A stretch of DNA of 64,000 nt from assembly GCA_025529335.1 (NCBI GenBank), contig JAMYHX010000160.1:18115-82114 (forward strand). Reading direction: 5' to 3'. Positions 19,712-30,913 of this stretch are shown piece after piece. The translations under genes and the position numbers were made by a program. This stretch comes from Rhizopus sp. PT2906 (Eukaryota > Mucoromycota > Mucoromycetes > Mucorales > Rhizopodaceae). The notes under the pieces were generated by a model. That model did not search any database. It worked only from the letters and a program-made list of their open reading frames with translations, and was not told where the DNA came from. Each line of letters starts with the position of its first letter. Within the stretch, counting starts at the first letter, position 1.

Positions 19712-21655
19712 TCAAAGCACCATCTTGTACTTTTCTTCAGCTTGTTCAATAAATGTCAGAATAAAGGCTATCAATCTCCTTAAAGAGCTATAGTCTTTGC
19801 CCAAGATATCATCTGGTTTCCAACTAGCAGCTTTTGCTACATCAAGATTCTTGTTGATATCAAAGAAATCACTGTGCGATGCATCATAGATTTCTGTCTC
19901 ATACCAATGATCATCCGGGCTTATTTCTGCAATGATCTGCTTACGAGGTTGATACTCATTCATCGGTGCTTCTCTCGTCGCGAGCTTTTCAACACGAGTG
20001 ACTTCAATGACATAGTTTTGAATTCGGTATTGTGTTGTTTCTTTCAACAAAACCTTCTTGACGCGTAAAAATTCAGGAACATCTTCATAGATTAAAGTGC
20101 CCGTCGTAGGGTTCATTGTGGTTTTCTTTACAAATGTCTTTATCGGTTTGACATCTCTACGTATATGGTCTTGAACCTTCAAACTGAGCTGAAAGTCTAG
20201 TTTTCGGTCAAGGCACATCCAATCAATCTCGGTGACCACCTTTTGAGAATAAATCACTTTATGTGCTTCAATAATGGCGTCTTTCATTTGGATGATGATC
20301 GGCTGATACGGTATTCTCTTTTGATTCCTTGAAAGACAATAAAATTCATGATATCGTCTTGGTTTGGTCGGAGTAGGTAAGATATATAAGAGTTCATTCA
20401 TCATGTTGCTATCTGACGTGACCACATCATTAAAATATGGTTGTATGCCATGCACCAACATCAAGATATCACGTAAATCATGAAACCTCCATAGATTGCT
20501 CGATACCTTCTTTTTTACATTGGTCCATAACACTTTACCAATTTTGGCTGACAACAAAACTTCACCCTTGTGGCCTCTGGCTGCCTCTAGACCCCTTTCT
20601 AGACTACATCTAATGTTGTCAAAGTTATAGCTTTTCGCCATCTGTAATTGACTAAAAGGTCGAATAGGGCCAACCAATGCTGCTTCCCTTTGAAGCGGCA
20701 TTTGTAAGTCTCGGTGTGTGTTGGGTTTTTTATGGGACAGAGTGGGTTTATATAAGTGATCACAAGAACTATTTGACTTACTGCCCATACAACTTCTTCT
20801 TGAGGATGATGTATGAGCGGTTGAGTCGATCTGTGTCAAGGAATTCACGTAGGTTGGTTGTTCTTGTAGATAAGAGGACATAGCATGTTTTGATATAAGT
20901 ATAGGTGTAGAAGGCATAGAAGATGAGTCATATCCGGGTGATAATGATGATGATAATGATGATGTCAGAGAAGGAACTGGTGAGATGTTTATTCTATTGG
21001 GAATATCTCGCTTTGGTTGAATCATATCCTTGGGCGGGCCAGAGAATACGGGCAAGATGATATAAAGTGAACGGCGAGAGACATGATCCGAGAATGTAAT
21101 GAGTGATTTATACCTGTAGCTCGTTAGTCTGCATAAGAGCAGTTGGTAAGGATCTGATTCGCATGAATAATGAAGACATGGAACAATCATAGGCTTCATA
21201 TAACACCCAATCTATCAATAATAATCAGTCAAACAAATGCTGCATAATATCAATTGACATACATAGGTTGTCTGAAGCCTTTCAAATCGACTGAGGGCAT
21301 CATTGACTGATTCTTCATTATATCCTTCAATTATGATCTTTCTTCCGATCAGAGTACATATTGTCAATGTCGCATCACTGATCAAACTCAAATATTCTGC
21401 ATTTTGCATATTATGCTGAGGTGGACCAGTTAAAAGGCTTTCAACATTATCTACCTTGTTGGATATCTCAAACACTGCTACAACCATATCATCATTTTTG
21501 TTCATTTGCTCTGGAATAGGATAGTCTGGTTCATGGACGTCCGACGCTGCTTCAACTGGTCTACCCACAATGGCAGGTTCTCGTTTGGGTATCCTTGGAG
21601 GCAAAAGTGCTTGATTATTTGTGAAATCAAAGGAACTCAAATAAGTTCCATCCAT
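19712..21655 (-). CDS. Conserved fungal protein of unknown function, possible KH-like N-terminal region
   Basis: Two exons (intron about 21210-21263) give about 630 residues. Residues about 60-135 (LISDATLTICTLIGRKIIIEGYNEESVNDALSRF) have the beta-alpha pattern and the length of a KH-like module. Residues 150-320 are low-complexity Ser/Pro-rich and probably disordered. The C-terminal 320 residues form a folded region with RGLEAARGHKGEVLLSAKIG, a long beta-rich part (DFQLSLKVQDHIRR, FLRVKKVLLKETTQY, YVIEVTRVEKL) and a final helix (LRRLIAFILTFIEQAEEKY). I recall fungal proteins of this architecture carrying a DUF, but the assignment is from memory and the function is unknown. The start ATG 21655 is chosen because upstream frames are blocked. 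Confidence 0.7.
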
Positions 21656-22173
21656 GTAGTTGTCATCAATTCCCTTATGCTATCATTGAGAATCATAAGC
21701 TCTCTCCCTTTCATTTCTTTCTTTCTTCTTACTAGTTTTGGTAATAATTGACATAGTATCCAATCCTCTCTATTTTATACAAGATCTACTGGTTAGGCTT
21801 ATACAAACAATGAAGCCTTAAGTTTACATTTTACGAACATCCTGCTCACTCTCTCCTTTCAATTCAAAATACTGCTTGTTTGCTTTAGAAATAAGTCATG
21901 TACACATAAAGTCATTAAAAAAAAAAAGACCTTACTTGTTCAGTAAAGTTGAAAGTTATCTTGATACCTGTCTTGTTTTCCATTTTGCTAAATAAACTTA
22001 ATAAAAGCATCATAAAGCATAACGTATTCTTACAGTAAACGATGTTTAAACCTGTCATAGAGACCATGCGTTATATATGCAGCCGAATAAATGTATGTAC
22101 AGACTATATACGTGTTAGTATACAAAATCATTCTATACCGAAAAATAAACTTACAGTTCATAAACAAAGAAAG

Positions 22174-22230
<57 letters not shown>

Positions 22231-22302
22231 CATAATCGACTCTTCTCATCCTTATTTGTAATTCCGCTTCTTTCTTTCTTTCTTTTTATTGTTTGTTGGG
22301 AA
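21656..22302. promoter_or_regulatory. Divergent promoter region with a 52-base A tract
   Basis: Serves the minus-strand gene starting at 21655 and the MFS gene starting at 22303. An uninterrupted run of 52 A lies at 22178-22229, 73 bp before the MFS ATG. Long poly(dA:dT) tracts exclude nucleosomes in fungi. Such a run may also be an assembly artefact in length. The rest is AT-rich without recognisable genes. Confidence 0.6.
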
Positions 22303-24063
22303 ATGCCTTATCTGGCTGCAAAGCTACTCTATGTCTTTCTATTTGCTTGTCAAGGTTCAGCTCCTGTCTATCTATCCTTATTCTACTCTTCTCAGTTGGG
22401 TTTAAAAAGTAGTCAGATCGGTTTACTCGTAGCTATTGGTATATAAATACAAAAAAAAAAGAAGAAAAACAGCTGTTTATTCTTTATATGTATAGCACCT
22501 TTCATATCAGCTATTGCTTGTCCGTTATGGACGACTATTGCAGACAAGACAAAGACTCACCGTTATATTATGTGTATTGTTCATACTTTGGCCACCTTGG
22601 CTATTGTCAGTGTGATGGGCATACCTGTCGTGATTCAGTCTATAGATGACGCAAAAGAAAAAGGACGATTGACTGTGACCTTGGTGACGATCACTTCGAT
22701 ATGTTTTGCATTCTTTGGCGTACCCGTCGGCCCTTTAGTCGACGGAGGTGTATTGAAGATATTGGGAAGGCATAAGGATCAATATGGCCGACAACGCATG
22801 TTTGGATCCATTTCTTTTGGTGTGGCCTCGTCTCTGGTAGGATTTATAACCGAATGGACAAGTGACATGAACGCAATATTCTACATCTATGCATTATCAG
22901 CCATTTGTTTCATCTTAGTCGCAGGAAATACCCAATTCAAGTCAGAGCGATCACCTCGTCCTTATTATTATCGTACATCGTCATCGTCTTCAAGGGTTCC
23001 TACAGCAACAACATCATCTGCAAGACCCAAGATGACAAGAAGTGATAGTGTAAAATCATTTGACGTGGATCCATATGATGAAGTGGGTATCGACCTGGAT
23101 TCATCACAGATTCGACAGAATGAAATACAACGATTGATCCAGTTTGCTACCGAGTCGAGTATCATTGAAGCCGTCAATTTGTCCAACCCACCATCTCATA
23201 GACTGAATGCAAGACCATCTCACTATAATGAACCATCCAATATGATTGAACTCTTGAAACGATCTGAAGTGTCATTGTTCTATTTAACCATGATGCTGAT
23301 GGGTGCATCATTAAATATGGTCACAAGCTTTCTGTTTATTTACTTGAAGCAGGAATTGGGAGCAAGTTCATCACAGATCGGCCTGACCGGATTGATCGGA
23401 TCATCCACCGAGCTGATCTTTTTCTTTTATTCTAGAGATGTAAGTGATTCAGTTCTTTCAAGAAAGTATGTACTTATCATGCTGTTTAGCTTATACGCTT
23501 GTTTGGTATCAAGAGTTTAATCATTCTGGGACATGTATTAACCGTCGTACGTATATTCACATATACCATTCTTCCAAGAACACCCACAGGTGCAAGTGCT
23601 GCCATTGGACTTCACTTGTTAAATGGTATTGCATTTTCTGCGTTATGGGGTGCAGGCGTTGTTCAAGCAGATGGGTTGGCACCTCCTTCATTACAGGCAA
23701 CATCACAAGGTAAAGAAAGAAAGAAAGAAAGAAAAAGGATGATGACGATAGTAATACTTGTGTACAATAGGTCTTTTAGCTGCCATGTATGCTGGTGTTG
23801 GTGCCGGGTTGGGAAGTCTAGTGGGAGGAACGATTTATGGGAAATTTGGATGCAATGCCATGTTTTATACAGTCATCAGCTTGACATTGATCAGTTTAGA
23901 AATATATTTAGAAACAAATACACGATGTGGTATCAGTGATATGGCTCGTTGGCTATACAAAACATCCATCGACGTCTATAAATGGATTCAACAGTTGAGA
24001 GGCATTGGACAAGCAGTGCCCAGATGGAGTGGAACAGGAAGGATTCGTTTAAACGAAGATTGA
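22303..24063 (+). CDS. MFS transporter, MFSD6-like (MFS_1_like) family
   Basis: Four exons (introns 22439-22495, 23440-23489, 23710-23770) give 530 residues. The start MPYLAAKLLYVFLFACQGSA opens the first membrane helix. SLFYSSQLGLKSSQIGLLVA and APFISAIACPLWTTIADKTK are the signature of this family. Then GRQRMFGSISFGVASSLVGF (second signature), a central Ser/Arg-rich cytosolic loop (residues about 220-300), and the second six-helix half with YLKQELGASSSQIGLTGLIG, TPTGASAAIGLHLLNGIAFS and GLGSLVGGTIYGKFG. No substrate can be inferred. The third intron carries an AAAG microsatellite. Confidence 0.88.
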
Positions 24064-24159
24064 TTTTTGTTATTTACCCTTTAGAAAAAACTTTGTGTAG
24101 ATATCTTTATTAAACGTATATCAAATTGTGTAAATAGAGTTAACAGTTTTCTTTTTGCT

Positions 24160-25954
24160 TTAAGATGATTTATACAATAGGACATGACCAGCATTATCAA
24201 AAGCAACAACAACATTTGTCAAAGGATGATGAACCATACCCAGCACTTCAGCATCACCCACTTTGACTTGTCCCGCTGATGCACCAGTCGTAAACTGAAA
24301 GCAATACATGAACGAGTCCTCTGAAATACCATAGATATAGTCTCCTTGTGGTGATACGGCTGCGGTGATAAAATCAGAGCCTGCTTTCTTATTGTGGCTA
24401 AATGTTTTGATGATCTGACCCTTTGTTGACATGACAAAGAGTGTGTTTGTCTTGTTACAGACAAGATAAAGATTTGGATTTTTGGGAAGTGGAATGATGG
24501 TCTGTACTGATGCATTGCCCAGGCCACCCATTGGATTCAGTTCGTCTTTTTCGACCTTTGCATGAGGAGCGATGGTATGTAGGCATGAGGTGGTTTTAGC
24601 ATCCCATATCTATTTAAAACTGTAAGTTACTGCTTTTATTTTATTTTTATTTTTTTTTTGAATGGGTATACTAGTACCTTTACTGTACCGTCACTGCTCG
24701 CACTCAGGACGAGAGCACCATCAGCCGAGAACAAGACAGAGTTGATAAAAGATGTATGTCCTCTAAACTCCTTTAACACCTTTCCAGATTTTAATCCATG
24801 TATCCGGACGACGTGATCTTGACTACCGCTCAGTAGTTGTGTATTGTCCTTGTTAAAGCAAAGTGTTGTGATCGCTTCGGAATGACCGGTTGCTATCCTT
24901 TTCTCGCACTGCCCTGTCTTTACTCTCCAGATCCATATCTTCCCGTCCAACGAACCAGATGCCAACACCTGGTTATCTGAGCTGAATCGAACACAGAGAA
25001 CTGCTTTATCCATAGCCATTAAACGATCATTGGCCTGGTACGGAAGATCCTTTCTCAGTTTGCCTGTCAGATAATTCCAAATTTCAATAAACCCATCGGA
25101 TGAGCCAGTGGCCAGGTAGAGTCCATTTCGAGAGAAGGCGGCACATTCAGCATTTGTCTTTTTGCCAGGAAATTTGATAGACACATAGTGTTGGTTGGCG
25201 AATAAGTCCTGTTCTGCCTTTTGCATATCGACTGTTCCTTTAAACAGATCATAGGATACACCAGGTGAGAGGACACCTTGCTGTTGTTGCCATTTTAAAC
25301 TTTGTCCTAGTAAGGTTAGCAGTCGGCTACTAGGCAAACTGGCAATCTCTTGGTCAAGCTCTAAATAGATTAATATAAGAAACGGGCATACATGTATAAA
25401 TATATACAATTCATGTACTATCTGCAATGGTTTTCCTCTTTTGCTCTGTTGCATACTTGTAACCACTTGTTGGTCGCTCTTCAAAATAGTTTTCAATAGC
25501 TTGATATCTTTCAGGAGATTCTTCCAACATCATTCTCAACACGTTGGATGTTCTCAATATGACTCGAGCAGTGCTTATTTCATTTCTTTCTATCAACTCA
25601 AACATCATCTATAGACTTTATAAGATGGGGCTATAGACATTCTATTTCTTTTCTCTACCTGCTCATAGATATCAAATAACCTGTCCTTTCCAAGAGATAG
25701 TTTGGACACATTCTTTAAAACAACGTCCCATCGTCCATCCAATACGTCTTGTATGAACTGAATCTTATTATCCATAGTATTTAATGTCTGACGTGATTCC
25801 TTTTCGAGAGTCTTTAATGAATCAGTCAAGTTATTTTCTCGAAAGAACTGAATGATCAGCTTGACTACACTATATTTTGTTGGTTAAAGGTATTGAAAGG
25901 TAGGTTAATCATAATATTTTACTCTTGTTGGTTAATCTCATTATGGGTTGACAT
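24160..25954 (-). CDS. SMU1: WD40-repeat splicing factor SMU1
   Basis: Orthologue of SMU1, a spliceosomal B-complex protein that works with RED. The N-terminal exon is short (MSTHNEINQQD), followed by VVKLIIQFFRENNLTDSLKT, a LisH motif, and a CTLH region (FIQDVLDGRWDVVLKNV, LFDIYEQ). Then SLPSSRLLTLLGQSLKWQQQ, exactly as in metazoan SMU1, and seven WD40 blades starting AECAAFSRNGLYLATGSSDG and including LASGSLDGKIWIW, LLSGSQDHVVRIHGLKSGK and LSASSDGTVKIWDAKTTSC. The C-terminus ends FDNAGHVLLYKSS. About four short introns. Divergent from ORC2, with only 128 bp between start codons. Confidence 0.93.
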
Positions 25955-26082
25955 CATTGACTATTGCACGCAAAAAAAAAAGAAAAAAAGAAAGAGGTTT
26001 CTTTTTCGTTTACACTTTACGCGCGCGCGCGACAACCTACAAAAAATTTTCTCTTTCTCTCTCTCTTTCTTTTTTAATATTA
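25955..26082. promoter_or_regulatory. Compact bidirectional promoter of SMU1 and ORC2
   Basis: 128 bp between two divergent ATGs. It contains an A/G-rich run (25970-26000), an alternating CG stretch ACGCGCGCGCGCG (about 26020-26032) and a CT-rich tract (26050-26075) just before the ORC2 start. An open frame upstream of the ORC2 ATG encodes only low-complexity basic residues and is taken as untranslated. Confidence 0.6.
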
Positions 26083-27732
26083 ATGATCATCAAGGTTCAA
26101 GTCGACAGTGATATTGCTGAACATATTGTGAATAAAGTCACTCCAGACGCCTTAAAGCAAGAAGAGAAACTTGCATTAAAACATAAAGGATATACCCGAA
26201 GATCGAAATCAGTACGCTTTATTGATGCAGGATTGACAGTGAGTAAAGATCAGACAGACGACCCGATGGATACAGATCATGGTGAAGATATGAGTGAAGG
26301 TCTGTCTCATCATAAAATAGTGCATGAAGAAGAAGACGAAGAAGATAAGGATGTGAGCGGAAGATCGATGTTTGGATTTCAATCGAAACGAAAAAGAGCA
26401 TCCTCCATGATGCAAAAGGCAGCAGAAGTTCATAATGAGTCTCAAACACCTGTAGAAGAAAATAAACAAGAGACAAGTTTACGGAAATCGGGCAGACGAG
26501 TAAAACCGACAATGAAACGAAAACAACTAGAGGAAGAATACAGCGCAAGCACAAAATCAGATTTTTCGAAAAAGCGTAGGATTCAGAGACAGTTAGAATT
26601 GCTAAAAGACGACCAAAAGAGCTCGGATGAAGGTCAATCGTCATCAGACGAAGAGGAAGAAGAAGAAGTAGTAAAGAGTAAAGAGCGTGACGGCGATACA
26701 ACAGAGGGATACGAAAGGTACTTTTTGGACCTTCACGGCAAGGCACAGACATCCAACAACACATTATCCAAGCTACAAGTACTCGAGCCACACGAATTTC
26801 ATTTGATATTACAAAAGACGCAAAAGAAGCATCAATCAGAGATGCATACTTTATTTGAAATGCAAAAACAGCATTTTTCACAATGGTACTTTGAGCTTCA
26901 CTCTGGATTTAACCTTATTTTTTATGGTTATGGCTCAAAACGAAACCTCTTGAACGAGTTTGCACAGACAGCATTGACAAATGGACCTCTCGTCGTCATC
27001 AACGGCTTCTTTCCTTCCATCTCCATTAAAGATATCCTACTTAAAATCACAGCAGGCGCGTTAGGAGTACAGGTACCAACAGGACAAATACAAGATCATG
27101 TCGCGTATATCTGCAACTATTTCTCTCGAGAGAACCGAGAATACGACAACCTTTACATCATCATTCATAATCTGGATGGACCTAACCTTCGTAATGAACG
27201 AACACAGACAGCCCTTTCTATGCTTGCCAGTGCAAACAATATACATTTTGTTGTCTCTGTGGATCATATCAATGCAGGTCTTTTATGGGATAATGTTAAA
27301 TCAAGTCGGTTTAATTGGATATGGCATGACGCGACTACATTTGATGATTATCTAGTAGAGACTAGTTTTGAGAATTCACTATTGATCCGATCAAGTGAAC
27401 TAGGTGGCGCACGCGGTGCTAAATACGTGCTAGATTCATTAACAACAAACGCTCGTGGAGTGTTCAAGATATTGGCAGAGCATCAGTTAATGGAGATGGA
27501 AATTGCCAATATGGACGGTAAAGGAAATGAATCGGTTGGTCTTAGCTATGGGCAATATTATCAAAAGTGTCGAGAAGGATTCTTTGTTTCAAGTGATCTA
27601 GCCTTACGCACAGAGCTGACAGAGTTCAGAGATCATAAGTTGATCTCTAGTAAAAAGGCAATGGATGGTACAGAACTATTTTTTATACCACTAGACAAGC
27701 CTACGCTGCTTCACATCTTGGAACAGATGTAA
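26083..27732 (+). CDS. ORC2: Origin recognition complex subunit 2
   Basis: A single exon of 549 residues with the ATG at 26083. The N-terminal 220 residues are charged and disordered (acidic runs, Lys/Arg-rich patches, likely phosphorylation and nuclear targeting sites). The C-terminal AAA+-like domain shows WYFELHSGFNLIFYGYGSKR, PLVVINGFFPSISIKDILLK, NLYIIIHNLDGPNLRN and a winged-helix end (YGQYYQKCREGFFVSSDLAL). The GYGSKR loop is the family's Walker-A-like turn, which lacks the full ATP-binding motif as usual for Orc2. Acts in the nucleus in replication-origin binding. Confidence 0.93.
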   Translation: MIIKVQVDSDIAEHIVNKVTPDALKQEEKLALKHKGYTRRSKSVRFIDAGLTVSKDQTDDPMDTDHGEDMSEGLSHHKIVHEEEDEEDKDVSGRSMFGFQSKRKRASSMMQKAAEVHNESQTPVEENKQETSLRKSGRRVKPTMKRKQLEEEYSASTKSDFSKKRRIQRQLELLKDDQKSSDEGQSSSDEEEEEEVVKSKERDGDTTEGYERYFLDLHGKAQTSNNTLSKLQVLEPHEFHLILQKTQKKHQSEMHTLFEMQKQHFSQWYFELHSGFNLIFYGYGSKRNLLNEFAQTALTNGPLVVINGFFPSISIKDILLKITAGALGVQVPTGQIQDHVAYICNYFSRENREYDNLYIIIHNLDGPNLRNERTQTALSMLASANNIHFVVSVDHINAGLLWDNVKSSRFNWIWHDATTFDDYLVETSFENSLLIRSSELGGARGAKYVLDSLTTNARGVFKILAEHQLMEMEIANMDGKGNESVGLSYGQYYQKCREGFFVSSDLALRTELTEFRDHKLISSKKAMDGTELFFIPLDKPTLLHILEQM

Positions 27733-27972
27733 AGAGAATGAATGCAATCATGCGCATTATTGTACTATAGCCCCTTAAATTAGATGTTTGCTGTAATATA
27801 CTTATACATTTTTATTTCTACATGACAATACTACTAGTACTTCCAATGGTTGGAAAATAAAGAGGAGGGGAGAGATAATGAATGGGAGATATATATATAT
27901 ATATGTAAAAGAGCATATGATTCTTGATGAGTTCTACAAAGCCGGCTTTGTAGTACACATTATTTACATAAT

Positions 27973-29280
27973 TTAAGGATAGTAATCAGCAAACAAGGTA
28001 TGACTTTGAAGTATAATAAACTCAATTGTATCTATCATCTCATGCGTCTGTCTTTCCTTGTTTTCAGTCACATCGTCATTGAGTCTCATCAGAGTTGGAC
28101 CAAAGACAACAGCAAGGTTCTTTGAATTCATACGATTGACAGACTGGTGGTCATGTATCCTATAAGATAATAGTTGAGATCAACTGTAAGTAATTTTACA
28201 TGACTAACCTTCTCAGGTGTTGTGCAATATATTTGGTAGTGCAATATATTTCGTTTGGCAAATCATGAAGTAAAGAATAAGTCTTGTTTAATCGTTCCTG
28301 AGGGCTGATTGTACAAGACACTACAAAATAGAATGAGTCAAGGGTATAAAATAAATCATTGAAACTTACAGATCACTTTGTTAGGTATCAATGGCACAGG
28401 TAAACTACGCAGGTATAGTTTTAATAAGCTAGCGACAACAGCGATATCACATTCAGACAAGTCAACATCTTGACTTGTTTCAATCATATCCTGTAAATCC
28501 TTGACTTGTTGAAGCGAACCAGATTTACGATAAATGCCTTCTACAGTCAAGCCTCGTAATTCTATTTCTTGTACACATTTTGTAACAATCAAGGGAATAC
28601 GTGAGCCTTCAATTTTTACTTGTTCAGCCAAGTCTCTGCCAAACAATGAGTCTAGAACACATATAGATGTAAGCTCTCTCTTTCTCTCCGACAATTAATT
28701 ATTTATGATATTTACTCCTTTCTCTTGTTTCTTCTGTGGTCATCTCGTTTTGGACAACCATGGCAGGATGCAACACTGGCTCCGATACATGATTTTCCTT
28801 GGCATCATCTGCTTCAGGCTGTGATACCTCCTTTGCTGAGTCATCCTGTCTTCTTCTTCTCGTTGATAATCGTAGACTCAATTGACGAAATAGACTCGGT
28901 TCTCTTTTTATTTTTATTTCTGACTTGCTAGTACCTGACGGTTTATGGTAGCTGTCACTTATAGACGTATTGGATGAATGGATAGAAGGAGCAGGAGGGT
29001 CTTCTAGAGTGACACCAAGGACAGCATGATCCTGCTGATTGTACATGAACGCTGTTACCTTATTCTCCTTTTCTGCAATGAGCCGAGAAAGCTGCTCATT
29101 CTTAAGCGACAGTTCTGTAGATCTTTCTGTCAATCGAATGACTTGTTTTAATAAGTCATCACGAATATCAGTCAATTGACTATTCTCCAAGGACCTTTGT
29201 TCGATTTGCTTTTGTAATTGATTCAAATGAGACACGTAGTAAGATTCGATCAACTCCCAATGGTCTGTTATACCAGTCAT
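27973..29280 (-). CDS. RhoGAP domain protein with N-terminal coiled coil
   Basis: Four or five exons. Residues about 10-95 form a coiled coil (YVSHLNQLQKQIEQRS and following heptads), then a Ser-rich basic linker with SLFRQLSLRLSTRRRR. The RhoGAP domain begins SLFGRDLAEQVKIEGS, followed by IPLIVTKCVQEIELRGL and the arginine finger GIYRKSGS. DLSECDIAVVASLLKLYLRS and LPVPLIPNKV follow. The last exon has HQSVNRMNSKNLAVVFGPTL, the conserved helix of the family. The stop is at 27973-27975, just after the domain, so the protein lacks a C-terminal extension. It should stimulate GTP hydrolysis by a Rho/Cdc42/Rac-type GTPase. Confidence 0.88.
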
Positions 29281-29869
29281 CTTTGTATTTCTTTGTATTC
29301 CATTAGGATGATCCGGCTCCTCTATTCTATTTATGGTAAATAAATGATTAATATGGTTTAATTTAGAGAGGGGGGCTTATTTACAGATTATATCTATAAG
29401 AAGAGATAGTGTGTCGTTTATTTGCTTCTGTGTTCAATGGAAGCTATGAAATATGTGAATTTATGCAAGCATATAACTGATATTTCATATATACTTTGTA
29501 AGGCTTATCATAAATCATTGAATTAATTAAAGAAAAAGAAAGAAAGAAAAAAAAAGGGAAAAAAGAGAGAACTTAATTATAGTAATCAGTGTCCGAGAAC
29601 TTTGCCCCCGACGACGCTCTAAGCTTCATTTACAAAAAAGATGTGTATGTGTTTCAATTTTGCTTTAAGGCGAAATTAATATGAAACAATGCATAGATTA
29701 TTGATTTATATTTCAGGACTAAAATTCAGCTTCAAAAGTTCAAGTGTCTTCCGTTTGAATAATTTCAAAAAAAAAATAGAGTTGATTTCTAGAATAGTCA
29801 GCCACTGTTACTTTTGCTAAACTCTTTTCACTCCACTTTTTTTTTTTTTTTTTTTTCTTTCCTAAAGAC
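29281..29869. promoter_or_regulatory. Divergent intergenic region (589 bp)
   Basis: Between the RhoGAP and EI24-like genes. AG-rich run at 29525-29570 and a poly(T) tract (about 29838-29856) immediately before the ATG at 29870. No other feature was recognised. Confidence 0.55.
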
Positions 29870-30871
29870 ATGGCACCATGGACATTAACTGGGCTCGAGA
29901 AGGGAGCTAATTACGCAGTAGAAGGTATTCGGCTTGTCATTCAAAACCCAAACCTACGCAAGCAACGATTTATCAAAGTGTTTATTTATTTATCCATTAT
30001 TTCATTCATCCTACTTGGTCTCATCAACGTATTGATATCTACACCCATTCATATCCTCAGGTTTATTCTGTTAATATTCATGAGCGATAAAGCTGGACGA
30101 ATTGAGGATATCTTAAGCTCAGTCAATCGATTTATCCGAGAAATCATGGCAGCTGTCCCTTTATTAGCCATCTTATTTATGCGATATGTTTATCCTAAGC
30201 CATTAGATGAATTATTCATGGAATCATTACGATTCCTTGATGAACTTCATCCTAATCGACCTCCTTATGCTGCAGTGCTGGGAAGCCAAAAATTGAAAAT
30301 AAACTACTGGATTGAGATGAAGGAATACATCAAGCGAACATGGAAGAAAGTACGACTTGGCTTATTGCTCTTTCTTTTATCATTTATACCCATAGTTGGT
30401 CAATTTGTATTTCCACTTGCAGGTAACATTTATTATCCCCTTTCTGTCACTATTCTCTAATTAATCCTTCAAGGTGCTTACACATCATACAAGGCTCTAG
30501 GCAAAACTCAATCTGTAGCCGTTGGTATCTTTTTCTTTTTTCTTCCTCGTTGGGCTACCATGAAATTGATCAGAGCGTTGATCGGTATGCGATCCTTGAC
30601 ACGTGAATTACTCGAACCTTACTTTGTCAGGATGCGCATGTCACATAAGGAAAAGCGTCGTTGGTTTAGTGGTAGAAAGGACATCTTGTTTGGATTTTCA
30701 GCTATTGCTTATATTATGGTAAAGACACCTATCTTTGGAATCATCGGATATGGTATTGCCCAGGCTGCTTCTGCTTACATGCTTACAGTGGTTACAGATC
30801 CACCAACAAAGGAAGAATTAGAAAACAAATCCAGTCGTAGCCCCTCGCCAAGTGATAAAAAGGCAGATTAA
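29870..30871 (+). CDS. EI24/CysZ-like multi-span membrane protein
   Basis: Two exons (intron 30423-30473) give 316 residues. Starts MAPWTLTGLEKGANYAVEGI, then spans FIKVFIYLSIISFILLGLI, AAVPLLAILFMRYVYPK and LGLLLFLLSFIPIVGQFVFP. The second exon gives AYTSYKALGKTQSVAVGIFF and DILFGFSAIAYIMVKTPIFG. The IPIVGQFVFP..A-x-Y segment matches the EI24/Lds-Rrt8 (outer spore wall/lipid droplet) group of fungal proteins. The C-terminal tail is Ser/Lys-rich. The exact function is not known. Confidence 0.75.
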
Positions 30872-30913
30872 AATAAACATTACTTGTGCATTTATATATA
30901 TATATTTTTATTC

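Noticed and set aside
25948..26082. N-terminal extension of ORC2
   Set aside because: The upstream open frame encodes Lys/Arg and Ser/Leu low-complexity sequence from A/G and CT tracts and overlaps the SMU1 start. The ATG at 26083 is preferred.
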